Source: Ophiostoma sp. CBS 140.51 (lineage: Eukaryota; Ascomycota; Sordariomycetes; Ophiostomatales; Ophiostomataceae). From it: a stretch of DNA of 40,675 nucleotides. Each line of letters starts with the position of its first letter. The stretch's first letter is position 1. Shown piece after piece: positions 9,851 through 20,687 of this stretch. The position numbers and the translations under genes are program-made. The notes beneath the pieces are model-generated. The model was not told where the DNA came from. It did not search any database and was given only the letters and a program-made list of their open reading frames with translations. The stretch covers positions 1 to 40,675 of the forward strand of contig JANSLP010000292.1 in the NCBI GenBank assembly GCA_029298735.1, read 5' to 3'.

Positions 9851-11083
9851 ATGACTCTCTTGGATCTTGTCGCTACGACCATTACCGGCGTCAACCCTGC
9901 CATCGTGGCCGCTTTGGCTGCACTTGTTGGCGCCATTGCTTATGTCCTCCTTCGCAGCCTCGCCTGGCCATTGTCGACATCGAAATCCGCACTTGGATCC
10001 GACGAGAAGTCAGCCACGGCCACAGAAGACTTGATAGGATACGACAGCATGGGACCCATTGAGCCCTTGGCTGATCTCGACTACAAGACTGAGAAGCCCG
10101 AGCGCATCTACAAGTTTGCCGATAAATACAACCTCACCATGGGCCTGCGCAAGACGACGGTCAACACCATTACTCGCATCGACGAACAATACGTCGAGCG
10201 GATCGAGGAGCGCAAGAAGATTCTTGAACAGTACCCAGGTGCTCTGGGGTGCATCCCGTCGGGCGAACCTATGGTCCGGGACTTTTACACCTTTCTCGTG
10301 ACGCATTATCTGCCGAAGCGGTATCCGACATGCTTTACGCTTGGCGAGAAGGGTCTCCACAACAAGATTTTGGACGAACATCTCTCTCTGACACCACCCA
10401 CCGACATTATCGACGTCTTGAGAGTTATCGCCCTCACTGTGGACGAGGACTTTCTCATGCTGCAGCCCGACTCGGACGGCGACGGCTACCAGCTGTCAGC
10501 TTTTGTTTGGATGTATCCTGTCGGCTTCGACCCTGTCGACAAGCTCGGTATCAAGTTGAGAGACGCCCATGGCCCCGTCCCGGGCTACAAGCAGCATCTG
10601 CAAATGTCCATGGAGCGCTACTTTAACCGACTGACACCAGGCCGCGTGGTCGACCGCATCAACTGGGCCGTGGCAACCAACGCTAGTCTGTGTGAGCGGG
10701 GCGAGTACCACTTGTATGCCGAAGGCGATGTCGGCGATGGCGGCAAGGCTATGGAAGCGCTTGGTAATGAGAACCTTGCTAAGGATGTTGACATTGATGA
10801 TACATGGGTGCGGTGCGAGCTGCAAACATTGTTTGCCCTTCCTCGCTATGATGCTCGTATCCTATCGGTTCATCTTTACCTTTACCCCCTCCGCGAGATA
10901 AAGCAGGTCGGCCTAGCAGATGTCATGGCGCGGGCCATCGACGGCTACGGCAAGGGAAATGCTCCGGGCTTCGCTCGGTATAAGCGCATTCCTGTCTGGG
11001 GTGATGCCGTCAAGGCCTATCTGGCCAGTGATGAGGATATGCCACCGAAGAAGGATGGGGAGGAGGACAAGGCAGACCAATGA
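9851..11083 (+). CDS. Membrane-anchored DUF3445 protein, haem-dependent oxidative N-demethylase alpha-like
   Basis: 410 aa, single exon. The start is the ATG at 9851; the frame is open further upstream, but only from a non-ATG codon. Residues ~14-36 (NPAIVAALAALVGAIAYVLL) form a single membrane anchor. Family marks include TMGLRKTTVNTITRIDEQYVER at ~96-117, LSAFVWMYPVGFDPVDKLGI, the DAHGPVPGY motif with a following MSMERYFNRL helix, RVVDRINWAV, and CELQTLFALPRYDARILSVHLYLYPL. These match DUF3445 (PF11927), whose bacterial member HODM alpha binds haem b and demethylates dimethylamine, receiving electrons from separate reductase subunits. Whether the fungal protein demethylates amines is unknown. 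The C-terminus is highly charged (KKDGEEDKADQ). Its 3' end faces the ABM-like gene with a 179-nt gap. Confidence 0.85.
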   Translation: MTLLDLVATTITGVNPAIVAALAALVGAIAYVLLRSLAWPLSTSKSALGSDEKSATATEDLIGYDSMGPIEPLADLDYKTEKPERIYKFADKYNLTMGLRKTTVNTITRIDEQYVERIEERKKILEQYPGALGCIPSGEPMVRDFYTFLVTHYLPKRYPTCFTLGEKGLHNKILDEHLSLTPPTDIIDVLRVIALTVDEDFLMLQPDSDGDGYQLSAFVWMYPVGFDPVDKLGIKLRDAHGPVPGYKQHLQMSMERYFNRLTPGRVVDRINWAVATNASLCERGEYHLYAEGDVGDGGKAMEALGNENLAKDVDIDDTWVRCELQTLFALPRYDARILSVHLYLYPLREIKQVGLADVMARAIDGYGKGNAPGFARYKRIPVWGDAVKAYLASDEDMPPKKDGEEDKADQ

Positions 11084-11262
11084 TGTTGGATATGTTTATG
11101 TTTATGTAAAGGTCGGGTGTGTGTTGGTAACGAGATGATGTGGTCTGAATAAAGGTAGCCGGCATTTAAGATCATGCTGTTGTCGCTAAAACTGTACTAA
11201 CTTGTATATAAACCAAATATATAAAAACAATCAAGGGACTAGATATTCCGGGACGAGCCCGG

Positions 11263-12077
11263 TCATTTCTCGGCATCTTCCTCGTCGTGATGTTTCTCAA
11301 AATTGACGTACCACGCACCCGTACCAGGACCAAAATAAGACTTGAGTTTGTCGATTTCCTCAGCAAAGAGTGGCGTTGCACTATAAGCGTCGTGGGCAGC
11401 ATGACCTGTCCATCCAAGGAAGTAGACGGCAAGTCGGCGTCCGTTCGGGTTGATGATGGCCCGTGACGATGATTCTGCAAGCGGCACGCCGTCTATACGG
11501 TTTGTAGTGGATGAATATGCCCAGTCACCACCCGTGAAGCCGTGGTCTGCAAGGAAGCAATCTGTATATGTTTTGTGCATCGACGCCTGGAGCTCGGGAT
11601 CATCGGTCGCCGATCCGGGGACGAGGTTGATTGTGGCCTGCGAGTCGTTGTTAAATGATATTGAAAGTAGACGAGACAGAAATACAATGTAAATAGAGGG
11701 TACATACAAATTGGCACAGCGGCGCTTCTAGAGCCTTTGCAAGATTTTCTTCCTGGTTGTCCTCAAATTCGAATAGCAAGGACGTCGCACTGTTGTCGCC
11801 ATCAACTGCGTCGAGCTGCATTGCGAGGTTTGTCGGCCGTGTCCGCCAATCTGAATGTTAGCAACGGCACATATCAATTTCGGTGTGGAGAGAACATACT
11901 AATCACCCAGCACATCTCGTTGGGGCGGACATGCAGTGAAGTGCGATCGCGCATTGTCGGTCCGTAGTATTGCGACAGGACGGCACCATGGCTGGCAACC
12001 TGGCTGCGAACGCGCGCAAAGTCCGCTGCGCGCTGGGCCGGCAGTACAAACCGCACGATTTCTGATATGAATGTCAT
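11263..12077 (-). CDS. Probable dimeric alpha/beta-barrel (ABM-like) protein, 3 exons
   Basis: Exons are 12077-11900, 11850-11708 and 11637-11263 (231 aa). Intron 1 (11899-11851) and intron 2 (11707-11638) both start with GTATGT and end in CAG; phases 1 and 0 join cleanly. The start is the ATG at 12077 (MTFISEIVRFVLPAQ). An upstream in-frame ATG at 12266 would add 63 poorly composed residues, so I did not use it. The first half (SEIVRFVLPA...FARVRSQVASHG...YYGP) looks like an antibiotic-biosynthesis-monooxygenase / EthD-type ferredoxin-like fold: strand, helix, then CWVINWRT as a second strand. The second half (RRLAVYFLGWTGHAAHDAY...) repeats the same pattern. Such proteins include small cofactor-free oxygenases and many of unknown role. 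There is no signal peptide, so it is likely cytosolic. Function remains unassigned. Confidence 0.75.
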
Positions 12078-12681
12078 GCTGGCGTTGGTAAAATGCGGTG
12101 AATATGTTGGCGGATGGATATGATTAAAAGACAATTGATTGAAGCAGATGCCATTCATATGTATCCCTTTATTTAATATGGAGTGACGTGAAAGTTCGTT
12201 GTGGCGGTCGAGGGCGGCTGAGTCTGTCATGGAGGTAGGGTTAGCGTACTCCGGGCGGACAGTCATTGCCCCGGTTCTCAGGCGGGATCAGTCAGGCACA
12301 CCAGACAGGAACTGGAAATTGGAGTACAATATGTGCACCAAATCGTGAGCCGTGCATTGTGACGGCAAAGCCATACGTTGGCTTTCACACAACATGAAAA
12401 CGTGGGATGAACTGAAATCGAAATGGAATCGCTTGGCGATTGGTAATGTAGTCTTGGGCGTTCCTTGGCAGGGGCAGTTGTGCAGTGTGTACTCTGTATA
12501 AAATTGGTCCTTAATTCGTAAACGATATGTGATGATCTATGTTTGAAACTTTGAGATTGGGAAGAAAACAAAAACTGAAATAAACGACTGCTGAAATGAC
12601 AACCCCAAACTCCACAAAAAATACCGTGCAAACGCTGCAATTCCAATGTCGCTCTTATGAAAACTTCGTTTGCTGTTTCTT
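12078..12681. other. Intergenic region between two minus-strand genes
   Basis: This is the 3' flank of the second Zn2Cys6 gene and the promoter of the ABM-like gene. The open frames seen here are shadows or lack an ATG. No other element is recognised. Confidence 0.45.
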
Positions 12682-14411
12682 CTATGCAAACAGCGGCGGC
12701 GCTGCATTGGCACTGATGATTGTGTTGTAGACACGCAGCATACCACCGGGATCTTTGTGTCCCAACACACCAGGCTCGGTACCGTGGAGGTCCTGTTGAG
12801 TCCATGCGGCCTGAATAAGACGACGGACATGCACCAGGTTCTGTGGTGGTGGGATGCAGGCCATTTGATCCCCAGCAGCACGCATGCTACCTAGAATGGC
12901 TCGTCTCTCATCCTCGTCACGGGCTTCCACTCCGAGGACGAAAAGTACCCACGGTCGCTTGCAGTGGCCAAGCATTGCCAGCAAAGCAAACCCGTCGTCC
13001 AAAAGGCCCTGCACAATATCGGCGTGCTTGTCGACGTCTCGACCAAGTCGCTGCAGATACAGTTTGGCACACACTGCATATAGTCTCGACTCAGTCTCTT
13101 GGTACTGGGGTGGTTCGCGGAGGAAGGGTGGCTGGCCGGCAATGTTGTCGAGCAGGTCAAGGCCGGAGATTGTGGATACATGCTGAACGACGCCATCAAG
13201 ACGAATTTCGGCTTGGCGAAGTGACCGAAGGTGTTCGGGGCTGTGGTAGCTTGGGTTGGACGGTTCGAGGACAGTGTCGACAATCTGGCAGAGTATTTCC
13301 AGAAGCTCAAGTGAGCAGCCCAGCGATGGGTTGACTACGTGCCGCATGGGCGAAAAGACTGGTTTCGACAAAATTTTGGGTCCGTCCTTGACCATGACCT
13401 GTGCTGCTGTGCGTTTCTCCCAGTGGTGGATGCTGAATTTATACATAGCGTCGTGGTAAAAGACCCAGTCCAATATCAGAGCCAGGTCGCCCTGGTAATC
13501 GCTGTGTTCGCGGTGCATGGCCATGGCCAGGCGTTTGCAACCGCAGAAGTAAATGGTGGATGTTGCTGCTGCATTGGAGGTATCGTCGAGAATCTCGTAG
13601 TAGTTGAGGAGCATGCTGGCAGCTATGGCCTGGAAATATTGGGAGGGCTGCATGGGCCCCGTCATGGTCGTGTCGTTGCCGACGCCGTGTCCGGTTGAAG
13701 TGCCCTCAATAGCAATCTGGAGCGCACGGATGGCGGTGGCCTGGTGAGCATACGCAAACTCTTTTTGGCCCAGCGTCTGGTAGGAGAGGGCAGAAAGCGC
13801 GTGTCGGGTAGCGAGTGCTGGCGGCCCATCGTCGGTCAGAGACATGCGCACCAGAAGGCCGTACAAGTCATCGAACTGGTCAGCCGCGCCCGAGAACACG
13901 CCGGGCACCAGGCTGTGACCTGTTGCCGCAAGGGATGGATCAAGGTAGTCCATGGACGGTGGTGACAATGGTGTCGGCGCCATGGGTCGCGACAGATACA
14001 TTGGGTATTTGCTGGCGGAGCGATCTTTGCCATCAAGGCGGACTGTCGTCTCGCCCTGGTACAGGTTTATGTCTTGCGTGGATGCATCGACAAACTCGTA
14101 GCCAGTCTTCGTCGGCTTCTGGATGTAGTGAGTGTCGCCGCGGGCAGATCGCCGCGCGTCGTTGTCTTTGGGCCATGATAGACGCAGGCCATAGCCCTCG
14201 CATGTCTTGCCGCGCTGCCGGCACTTGTCGCACCCGGGCAGTGCGCGGTCGCACGCGATCTTGCGGTCTGATCAGTTAGTGTTGGAACGACATGGTAATA
14301 TATAACGATTAAAAACAAAACGACGGAAATCGTACCACGGCAGTTCCAACACCGCTTGGCAGATCGAACCTCGCCGACCTGAGATTGAGAGGTCGTTGCC
14401 TTTCTGGACAT
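12682..14411 (-). CDS. Zn2Cys6 transcription factor of the Fungal_trans_2 type (2 exons)
   Basis: Exons are 14411-14336 and 14267-12682 (553 aa). The 68-nt intron (14335-14268) has a GTACGA donor, an ACTAAC branch point and a TCAG acceptor, and sits inside the zinc cluster. Splicing gives KRCWNCRDRKIACDRALPGC with cysteines at 21, 24, 31, 38, 41 and 48, an ideal C-x2-C-x6-C-x6-C-x2-C-x6-C. It is followed by EGYGLRLSWPKDNDARR, which is typical just after the cluster in Fungal_trans_2 (PF11951) regulators. The middle region fits that domain: ATRHALSALSYQTLGQKEFAY, then QYFQAIAASMLLNYYEIL. The C-terminus ends at TIISANAAPPLFA. Nuclear regulator, targets unknown. It sits next to the 4.6 kb gene desert, which is its upstream region. 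Confidence 0.92.
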
Positions 14412-17400
14412 GGCGATGGCGGGGTATTGTTTGTGGCAATGTGTTTTGGTTGTGTAACTGGTGTTTGTTTTGGCAAGTTCTCGGGGTGGTGTGCTGTTGA
14501 TGGCGCCGAAAGTTGATATATATTACCAATGAAAAGGGGAATGGGTAAGAAAATGGGGAGAAAGTGCCAAGATAGATGCCGACTAGAGTCAATGCTTTGA
14601 ATTGTTCGTCCAAGTCTGGCGGAGAACGACGAGAGTTGGGAATTCGGGGGAAATTTATGAATAAATAAAGAAGATACCATACAAGTAGATGCGCAGGCAA
14701 ATGAAGAAAGTAAAAATATAAAATAATTAAAATAAAATAAAAGTGGCACGCTCCAAGTAAGAGCGCGTCCCCGGGTTTGGTGTCTGTTAAGCTTCCGTCG
14801 ACGAACGTCTAATACGGACCAAGGTCCAAGTGCGCCTTGTAGCTTACGTCTAGAATAAAGCAGCCTCCTGTTGTTGAAAAGAGTGCTTTGGCAGGTCCCA
14901 GGTCCACTGCGAAATTCCGAGATATGTCAGATATTAGTCCTCTAGGGGCGTTAAGGTAGAAAAAGGGAACGAATGAAAGTTGAAGATCGCGGACGTAATC
15001 CGCAGACAGGAAACACGCAACGGCCAACTGGGTTCGTCGACTTCTCAATGGAACGCAGTTTCAACGGCTTGGGCTGGAGGGGGGAGCAGTCAGGGTGTCT
15101 TCTGTCCTCTCTAGCGTCCGCCAAACTGGGAATTTTCCCGCGAACCCCGATCGAATGAGAACGGTTTAGCCCGTCGCTGACAAGGGCGGTCTACACGGTT
15201 GGTAATCGTTGTCCAGCCCCTTTCACTCTAACAGCAATCGGCCCAGCGTCCAGGAACGGCAAAGTCGGGTTATCTAAGCAAACGCCGAGACACTCCGATG
15301 TTGGCGCTTCTGCTTCTTTTTCTTTTCAGGCCTTCTTTCCATTGTCTCTCGGGGACCCTAGGGGACATCCGGAGAGCCCTAAAAAGGAGACCAGGGACGT
15401 GTCAAACTGCAAGAGGAAGTCAGAGCTGTTTGGCCGGGAGGCTAATAATTGCCCACGCCCTCTCCTCTGTCTCTCGACATCTCATTCCCCCCACATCCAT
15501 ATACGGACTCTGCATATTTTAGTTTCCTTCCATTTGTTCTTTTTCTGTACTCGTTTTACCAGTGATTGTTGATGTCATTCCACAGAATACAGCTTCAGGC
15601 TTGAGCTCAAAATCAAAAGTCGGCGACGAGTCCGTAGCGGGGACTTCCCTAAAATCCTTCCAGGGCGTCGAACGCCCCACAGTGTTGTAACACCCTGCCA
15701 AACCGTCCTCCTCCGGCGTTTTTGGCCCGTCGGCGTGCCATTCTTGCGCACGCCGACCACCAAAATTATGTGCACAGGAGCTTAGATGTCAAAGGGCCAA
15801 GACATCGTACGTCGCACGTCGGACACACCTTTAAATTCACACAAACGCCTGTGTAAACGGCGAAGACGCTGAACGGCGAGCACCTCTTTCGTACATCAAT
15901 AGCGTAGGGCTGATCGACGCGGTGTACATGGAAAGTAACCAGGATGGATATTCACGATCCATGTCGACGAGATGGTCGGAAACAGACAGCCTCTCTTGTC
16001 ATGTTCCACCTTGACGACGACATTAATACGATAGGAAATGTACACGCCCTGTCAGCCTGGTAAATATTGTTGCGGCTTGATAAATGCACGTTTTTAATAT
16101 AACTAGACGTCGTCGATATCCAACGCCTCAATCATACCATACTCCGTCTTGCGATCTCACGGCCGATGGTGAGCTTAAGTTGGTGAGCTTGCCCCGTTAC
16201 AGCATCCCGGCCCGTGACGACCCAACGGTGCTTTGTCCTGCAGTCATCTCGTTCGCGTTTCAACCGTTGAGGTGGCTGGCTCCGTCATCTCTCATCACAA
16301 GTCTATACAGATAAAACGGTGGCGTTCAATAGGCTGTTCCCGTTGGGGGAGAACAGCACAGCCTTTCCAAAAACGTGCGTACCTCCGTGAATGGTCCCAA
16401 TTCCGCATATCATCGTGATCTCAACAATTGGACCGATGGGCCAAATATCAACACGATGCCCGGCATTACAATGTCTCTCTCGTCCCATATCCTTGATCAT
16501 ATCAATGTACAGCTATTTCCGTGTCGACCTTTTTTTATGAGACCTCGTACCGGCTTCGTCATGTCTCCATCGGTCCTCTCGTAATTGCAGGTACTAACAG
16601 ATCTTCAAAAAAGAAAAATTACAGCGACGTCCCAATGATCGCCCGGAGGATTCATCCCAATCATTCCTGGCCGAAGGACTCCCGATGAGTGGACTAATCA
16701 CCCGTGTACGATGAGGCTGACGATATACGACGTTTGATATTCCGACCCGAGAAAACCTCGAAATCCTTCTTGAATCTATTTTCCGCGGTTTCGATGATTC
16801 AACAGAGGTGGCATCCCGACCTTCTTCCCTCCTGCATGTCCTCCCATCTCGTGTCTTGGCGGGACACCCCACCCCATGCAACGCCAAAATATCCCAAAAT
16901 GGAGCGTGTAACGCTGCCACATCTGCGGGCTAGACACCCACTAGGCGACGCTAGAACAACATGCAGTGCCGGACCACGGCCAGGCCTTTGTTAGTGTCAA
17001 GGATGAAGGACTCTCCGAAAACAATACGGTGAACGAAAGAACCAATTTAATCAGGAGAAGAATGCTCTGAAAAGCTCGTGAATTACATAATTCAATACTG
17101 TGAAACTTTTCATCCCATTGTTTGGTTGTTCTGCATATTGGAATATTCCATTATGCCATATTTGTGCAATGCCACTATCGATTAGTCTCGTACATCTCGC
17201 AATGCACAGTATGTGGGCGAAACTCGGGATTGAGTTGCCACACCACTTAGTTTAGTTTGTAACGGCCTGATATAGTTTAAAGTCAAAATCAACTTAAGCC
17301 ACAATCCAACGGTCTCACGGCGCGGGCGGTATAACGTTTTATTTCCTCTTCCTTGACCCGAATGCCACAATACCGTTCTGGGAAGCTTCTTTGATGCGGG

Positions 17401-19003
17401 CAAACGAAGACTCACCAACGGCGTCTGCGCACGTGGCAAGGGGAGCAAACCCCGGATGATATCTGCCATGTTGTAACTTTAATTCTCACGGCCTTTCAAG
17501 GCGTTGTCGTTTCAAGAGTGAGTTGATGCTGTTCATGTTGTCTCCACGATGCCTCCGCGATCTCGCCGTAGTCCTTGCAAGAGTCCGTATTCATCTTATA
17601 ATTGATACTTCTGCACAGTTTATTGGCCATGATACGAGAATCGCAGGGCAAACGCAGCCAGTGTCGCGATATTGGTCTCACGAAAGCCCCATCTCAGGAA
17701 GTCTCTTGTGCACATGAAAAGGGTTGGGCCAGCCCTGCTCCGCGGCAAGCGCCACTGGGTCTTCGATTCAGACCCGGTCTTCGCAAACCATGACCCTGGC
17801 AAGGCCCGGGGAGGAAGAAACTTCCGACGACAGTTTAATTGTAGACCCGGACCCGTGGCAGCTGTCTCCCTTCGTGTCGTCTCCTGCCTCATCCGGGTCA
17901 CTTCTTGATGAGATGGGCTGCAGAAGCCGTTGCATGACATATGGGGCTGCATTGCGTTGTAAGGCAGAACAGAGTATGGGCGTGTATCTTCAGTCCCTGT
18001 TTCCGTTACTATCTCGCCTGCCAGCTAGTCCTCACTCGCCTGTCTACCGCCTCGACCAAGTTGGCCAGCCTCGTATTCACGCAGCCCCTTTTTTTCTTGT
18101 GCCCTGTTCCAGTCGCGACCAGGAAAATAAGGACCAGGCTAGACCAGACCAGTCCAACGGTCGGTCCTGTTCCGCCGTCGACGACCCCTGAACTACCACC
18201 AGCTTGACCATTCTCGTCTTTGTTTATTCTTAGAAACGCTGACCAACATTGCCTGCCTTGCCACTTGCATATCAGACTTGTTTCGTAATACACCTAGACC
18301 ATCGTAGACGTCCAATGCTTCTTTTCTCAACGTTAATGATGCATCTATGTGGATCAGTACTGTCGTCTACCAAGGCATCTTTCTTATCTCATTTTTAGTC
18401 GTTCTCCGTTGGTGGCTTTCCTTGTAGATTGTCGTACAGGATGCCATGATAATACTACAGTGAAGCGGATGTGCCACTCAGGGCGAATGTCTCCTAGGAG
18501 AAGGAGTTCTACTTCCGATGAAATCGGATGAGCTGGCCGATGTCCGAATTTTGTTGAGAGTTTGCATGTCGATCATTAGTGGTGTCGGCAAATGCTTTGT
18601 GAGCTCGGTATGATAATCCGGCGAGTGAGCTGACACGTAGACCACCTGCCATGAAAGATGCTATATTTTGATACAATGTTTTTGCCTATGCAGTTGCTTG
18701 GGGGAAAGTGTCTGATAAAGCTTCGATGTGTTGTCAGTGGAAGAATGTTTATCACGGAGTTTGGTATATGGTTGGTGATGTTTTTATTTTTATATTATTT
18801 TTGTTGAATTTAGTTTTAACTATACTTTTTAACTTTCTCAAAGCATTATGGCAGAGAATATTATAAAATGAAATATGAGTTACGTTTTTATTGTCTATTT
18901 GCAAAGTAAAGAATTACCGAAGAAGTCAGAAACACCCATCACACCAACAAAACACCTTGTTGTTATGCAGTCGATTTGCGAGGCATGTTCGGAAACAGAC
19001 ACT
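14412..19003. other. 4.6 kb gene-poor region upstream of the second Zn2Cys6 gene
   Basis: I find no gene here. Most open frames are under 100 codons, lack an ATG, or have shadow frames of equal length. The stretch at 15300-15570 resembles a fungal promoter and leader (CT-rich, then tgcatattttag) but no good frame follows. A perfect 10-bp inverted repeat lies at 15729-15757. An ATG-started frame at 17790-18191 (133 codons) is not convincing. 18780-18860 is very AT-rich. It could be a long regulatory region, hold non-coding RNA, or be decayed sequence. Confidence 0.5.
15729..15757. repeat. Perfect 10-bp inverted repeat with 9-nt loop
   Basis: GTCGGCGTGC at 15729-15738 is matched by GCACGCCGAC at 15748-15757, with catt-cttgc between. 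It lies in the gene desert. It could form a hairpin in RNA or be a protein-binding site. No known element is recognised. Confidence 0.6.
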
Positions 19004-19768
19004 CTAAGCGTAGGTCAGGCCACCGTCAATGTTGAGGACCTGGCCGGTAACAAAGGAGCTGCCCGGGCTGGCCAGGAACAGGATGGCATCGGCGCACTCC
19101 TGGGTGGTGCCGTTGCGCTTGATGTGCTGGTCGTGGCGGAAACGTTGGGTGTACGGGTTGTCCTCAGGGAAGACGAGGTCGGTCTCAATGGGACCGAGCA
19201 GAGCAACGTTGACGTTGATGCCCTTGGGAGCAAAGTACTCGGACCAGCCACGGGTCAAGGCGTGGAGAGCAGCCTTGGAACCGCCGTAGAAGTTGCCGGG
19301 CGCGATACCGAAGCGGGCGACAACACTGGAAATGTTGACGATGCGGGCACCGGGAGCGGTCAGGTACTTCTCAGCAGCCTGGATCAGCAAGAAGATGCTG
19401 CGGACGTTGACGTTGAAGATGGTGTCAAAGTCCTCCGGAGTGAAGGAAGCCAGGTCAGGCTTGGCCGTGATCATGGCAGCGTTGTTGACGAGAATATCAA
19501 TGGTGCGGCCAGGGAAGGCAGCAGTGGTAGCGGCAATGATGTCAGTGCCGAAGGTGGTGCTGCTAGCATCAGCCTGGACAGCAATGGCCTTGACACCGAC
19601 AGCCTCAAGGGCAGCGACGTTCTTGAGGGCAGCATCCTTGCTGGTGTTGTAGTGGATGACGACATCAGCGCCCTGCTTGGCGAGAGTCAGAGCAGTGGCA
19701 AAGCCGACACCGTTGGCCTTGCCGGCGCCGGTGACAATGGCAAGCTTTCCCTGGAGCGAGGCAGACAT
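19004..19768 (-). CDS. Classical short-chain dehydrogenase/reductase
   Basis: 254 aa, single exon, ATG at 19768. The nucleotide-binding motif is TGAGKANGVG at 13-22, with an insertion-type glycine motif. NNAA is at 95-98, N119 is the structural Asn, S147/S148 follow IVNI, and the active-site YGGSK gives Y161 and K165. GQVLNIDGG at 242-250 is the usual C-terminal signature. Length and layout match cytosolic NAD(P)H-dependent classical SDRs with a Rossmann fold. The sequence after strand 6 reads NVALLGPIETD where most relatives have a Pro-Gly at this place (L191-G192 here). HY at 39-40 sits after strand 2, where cofactor choice is often read, but I cannot settle NADP versus NAD. The substrate is unknown. 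It diverges from the MFS exporter gene across 2.2 kb. Confidence 0.92.
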   Translation of the reverse strand: MSASLQGKLAIVTGAGKANGVGFATALTLAKQGADVVIHYNTSKDAALKNVAALEAVGVKAIAVQADASSTTFGTDIIAATTAAFPGRTIDILVNNAAMITAKPDLASFTPEDFDTIFNVNVRSIFLLIQAAEKYLTAPGARIVNISSVVARFGIAPGNFYGGSKAALHALTRGWSEYFAPKGINVNVALLGPIETDLVFPEDNPYTQRFRHDQHIKRNGTTQECADAILFLASPGSSFVTGQVLNIDGGLTYA

Positions 19769-20687
19769 TGTGATGGATGGGTGAAGATAAAACTGAAAGT
19801 CTTAAGGGGGAAAGTGAGAAAGTGATGGGAGTGGATGTTTGTTATTGTTGTGATGTGAAGATGTGATGAAGTTGTGGATGATGAGAGAAAAGATATTGAT
19901 TGTTTCGAGGAACATTGATCAACGTTATATACTTTTTGATTCTCAACATTTTGTCTTTTTCGATATTACAATTTACACAACAGAAACATTCACAGAACCA
20001 TCTTCGACATTCCTTCCCTTCGTCGTTGACTGTTTCCAATCATCAGGTGTCGAGATATTCCGCTGCCCGTTGCGTGTTTTGCGGTTCTGCGCCGCCGGCC
20101 TCTGTTTTTGGTTGCATCGGCTGTGTAAGTCGTTGTGTGGGTTCCTCGTGTTAGTCAAGGTCCCTGTTTAGTCTTCTCGCTTGGCTGACGACACGCAACG
20201 CTGGCTATGGGTAGAGAGCGGGCATTTGCTAAGCACCGCATTTGACTAATGTTGGAGGGGTTGAGAAATCTTCCACGTTCAAAGAGTTATTCCGCCGTGT
20301 GTCGCGGCGGCACTTGTCGCGACGAAACGAGGTTGAGAAGATGTCGAAAGAAGCCGCGCACAAAGCTGAGCAAATCTGGAGGAAGGAGGGAAACTTTTTG
20401 CGCTCGTCGTCCCAATTGGGAAGTCGTCTTGGACCAGTTCTGTCTTGGCATTGGCTGCCGCGCGGAACGGCCCCACTGTTTCTGCTCTTTATTTTATGGG
20501 TCCAGAATGGAGACCCTGCACCGTAGCATATTATCGCCAAGGACGGGGATAATTATGTAAGGCTTCCCTCCAACACGGTTACGCAGTGTGGAGAGGAGAC
20601 GCTGGATGGCAGTGCTGAATAAAGAGCGCCCGAGGCTGTTGAGCAAATCTTGCGTGGCGGCAGCAACTTTGTGCGCTGTCCCGATGC

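Noticed and set aside
12078..12266. N-terminal extension of the ABM-like protein to the ATG at 12266
   Set aside because: The extra 63 residues lack structure-like patterning, and the ATG at 12077 begins directly at the first beta strand of the fold.
17757..17780. tRNA T-arm-like hairpin (GGGTC ... ttcgatt ... GACCC)
   Set aside because: The loop is nine bases, and no matching acceptor, D or anticodon arms are present around it.
17790..18191. ATG-started 133-codon plus-strand frame in the gene desert
   Set aside because: The first 40 residues look protein-like (acidic, Ser-rich), but the rest has Cys/Arg/Pro composition typical of non-coding DNA, no motif and no splice support. Worth a look if transcripts map here.
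18875..19825. 316-codon plus-strand frame across the SDR gene
   Set aside because: Gly/Asp/Val-rich antisense shadow of the SDR, which has all catalytic motifs.
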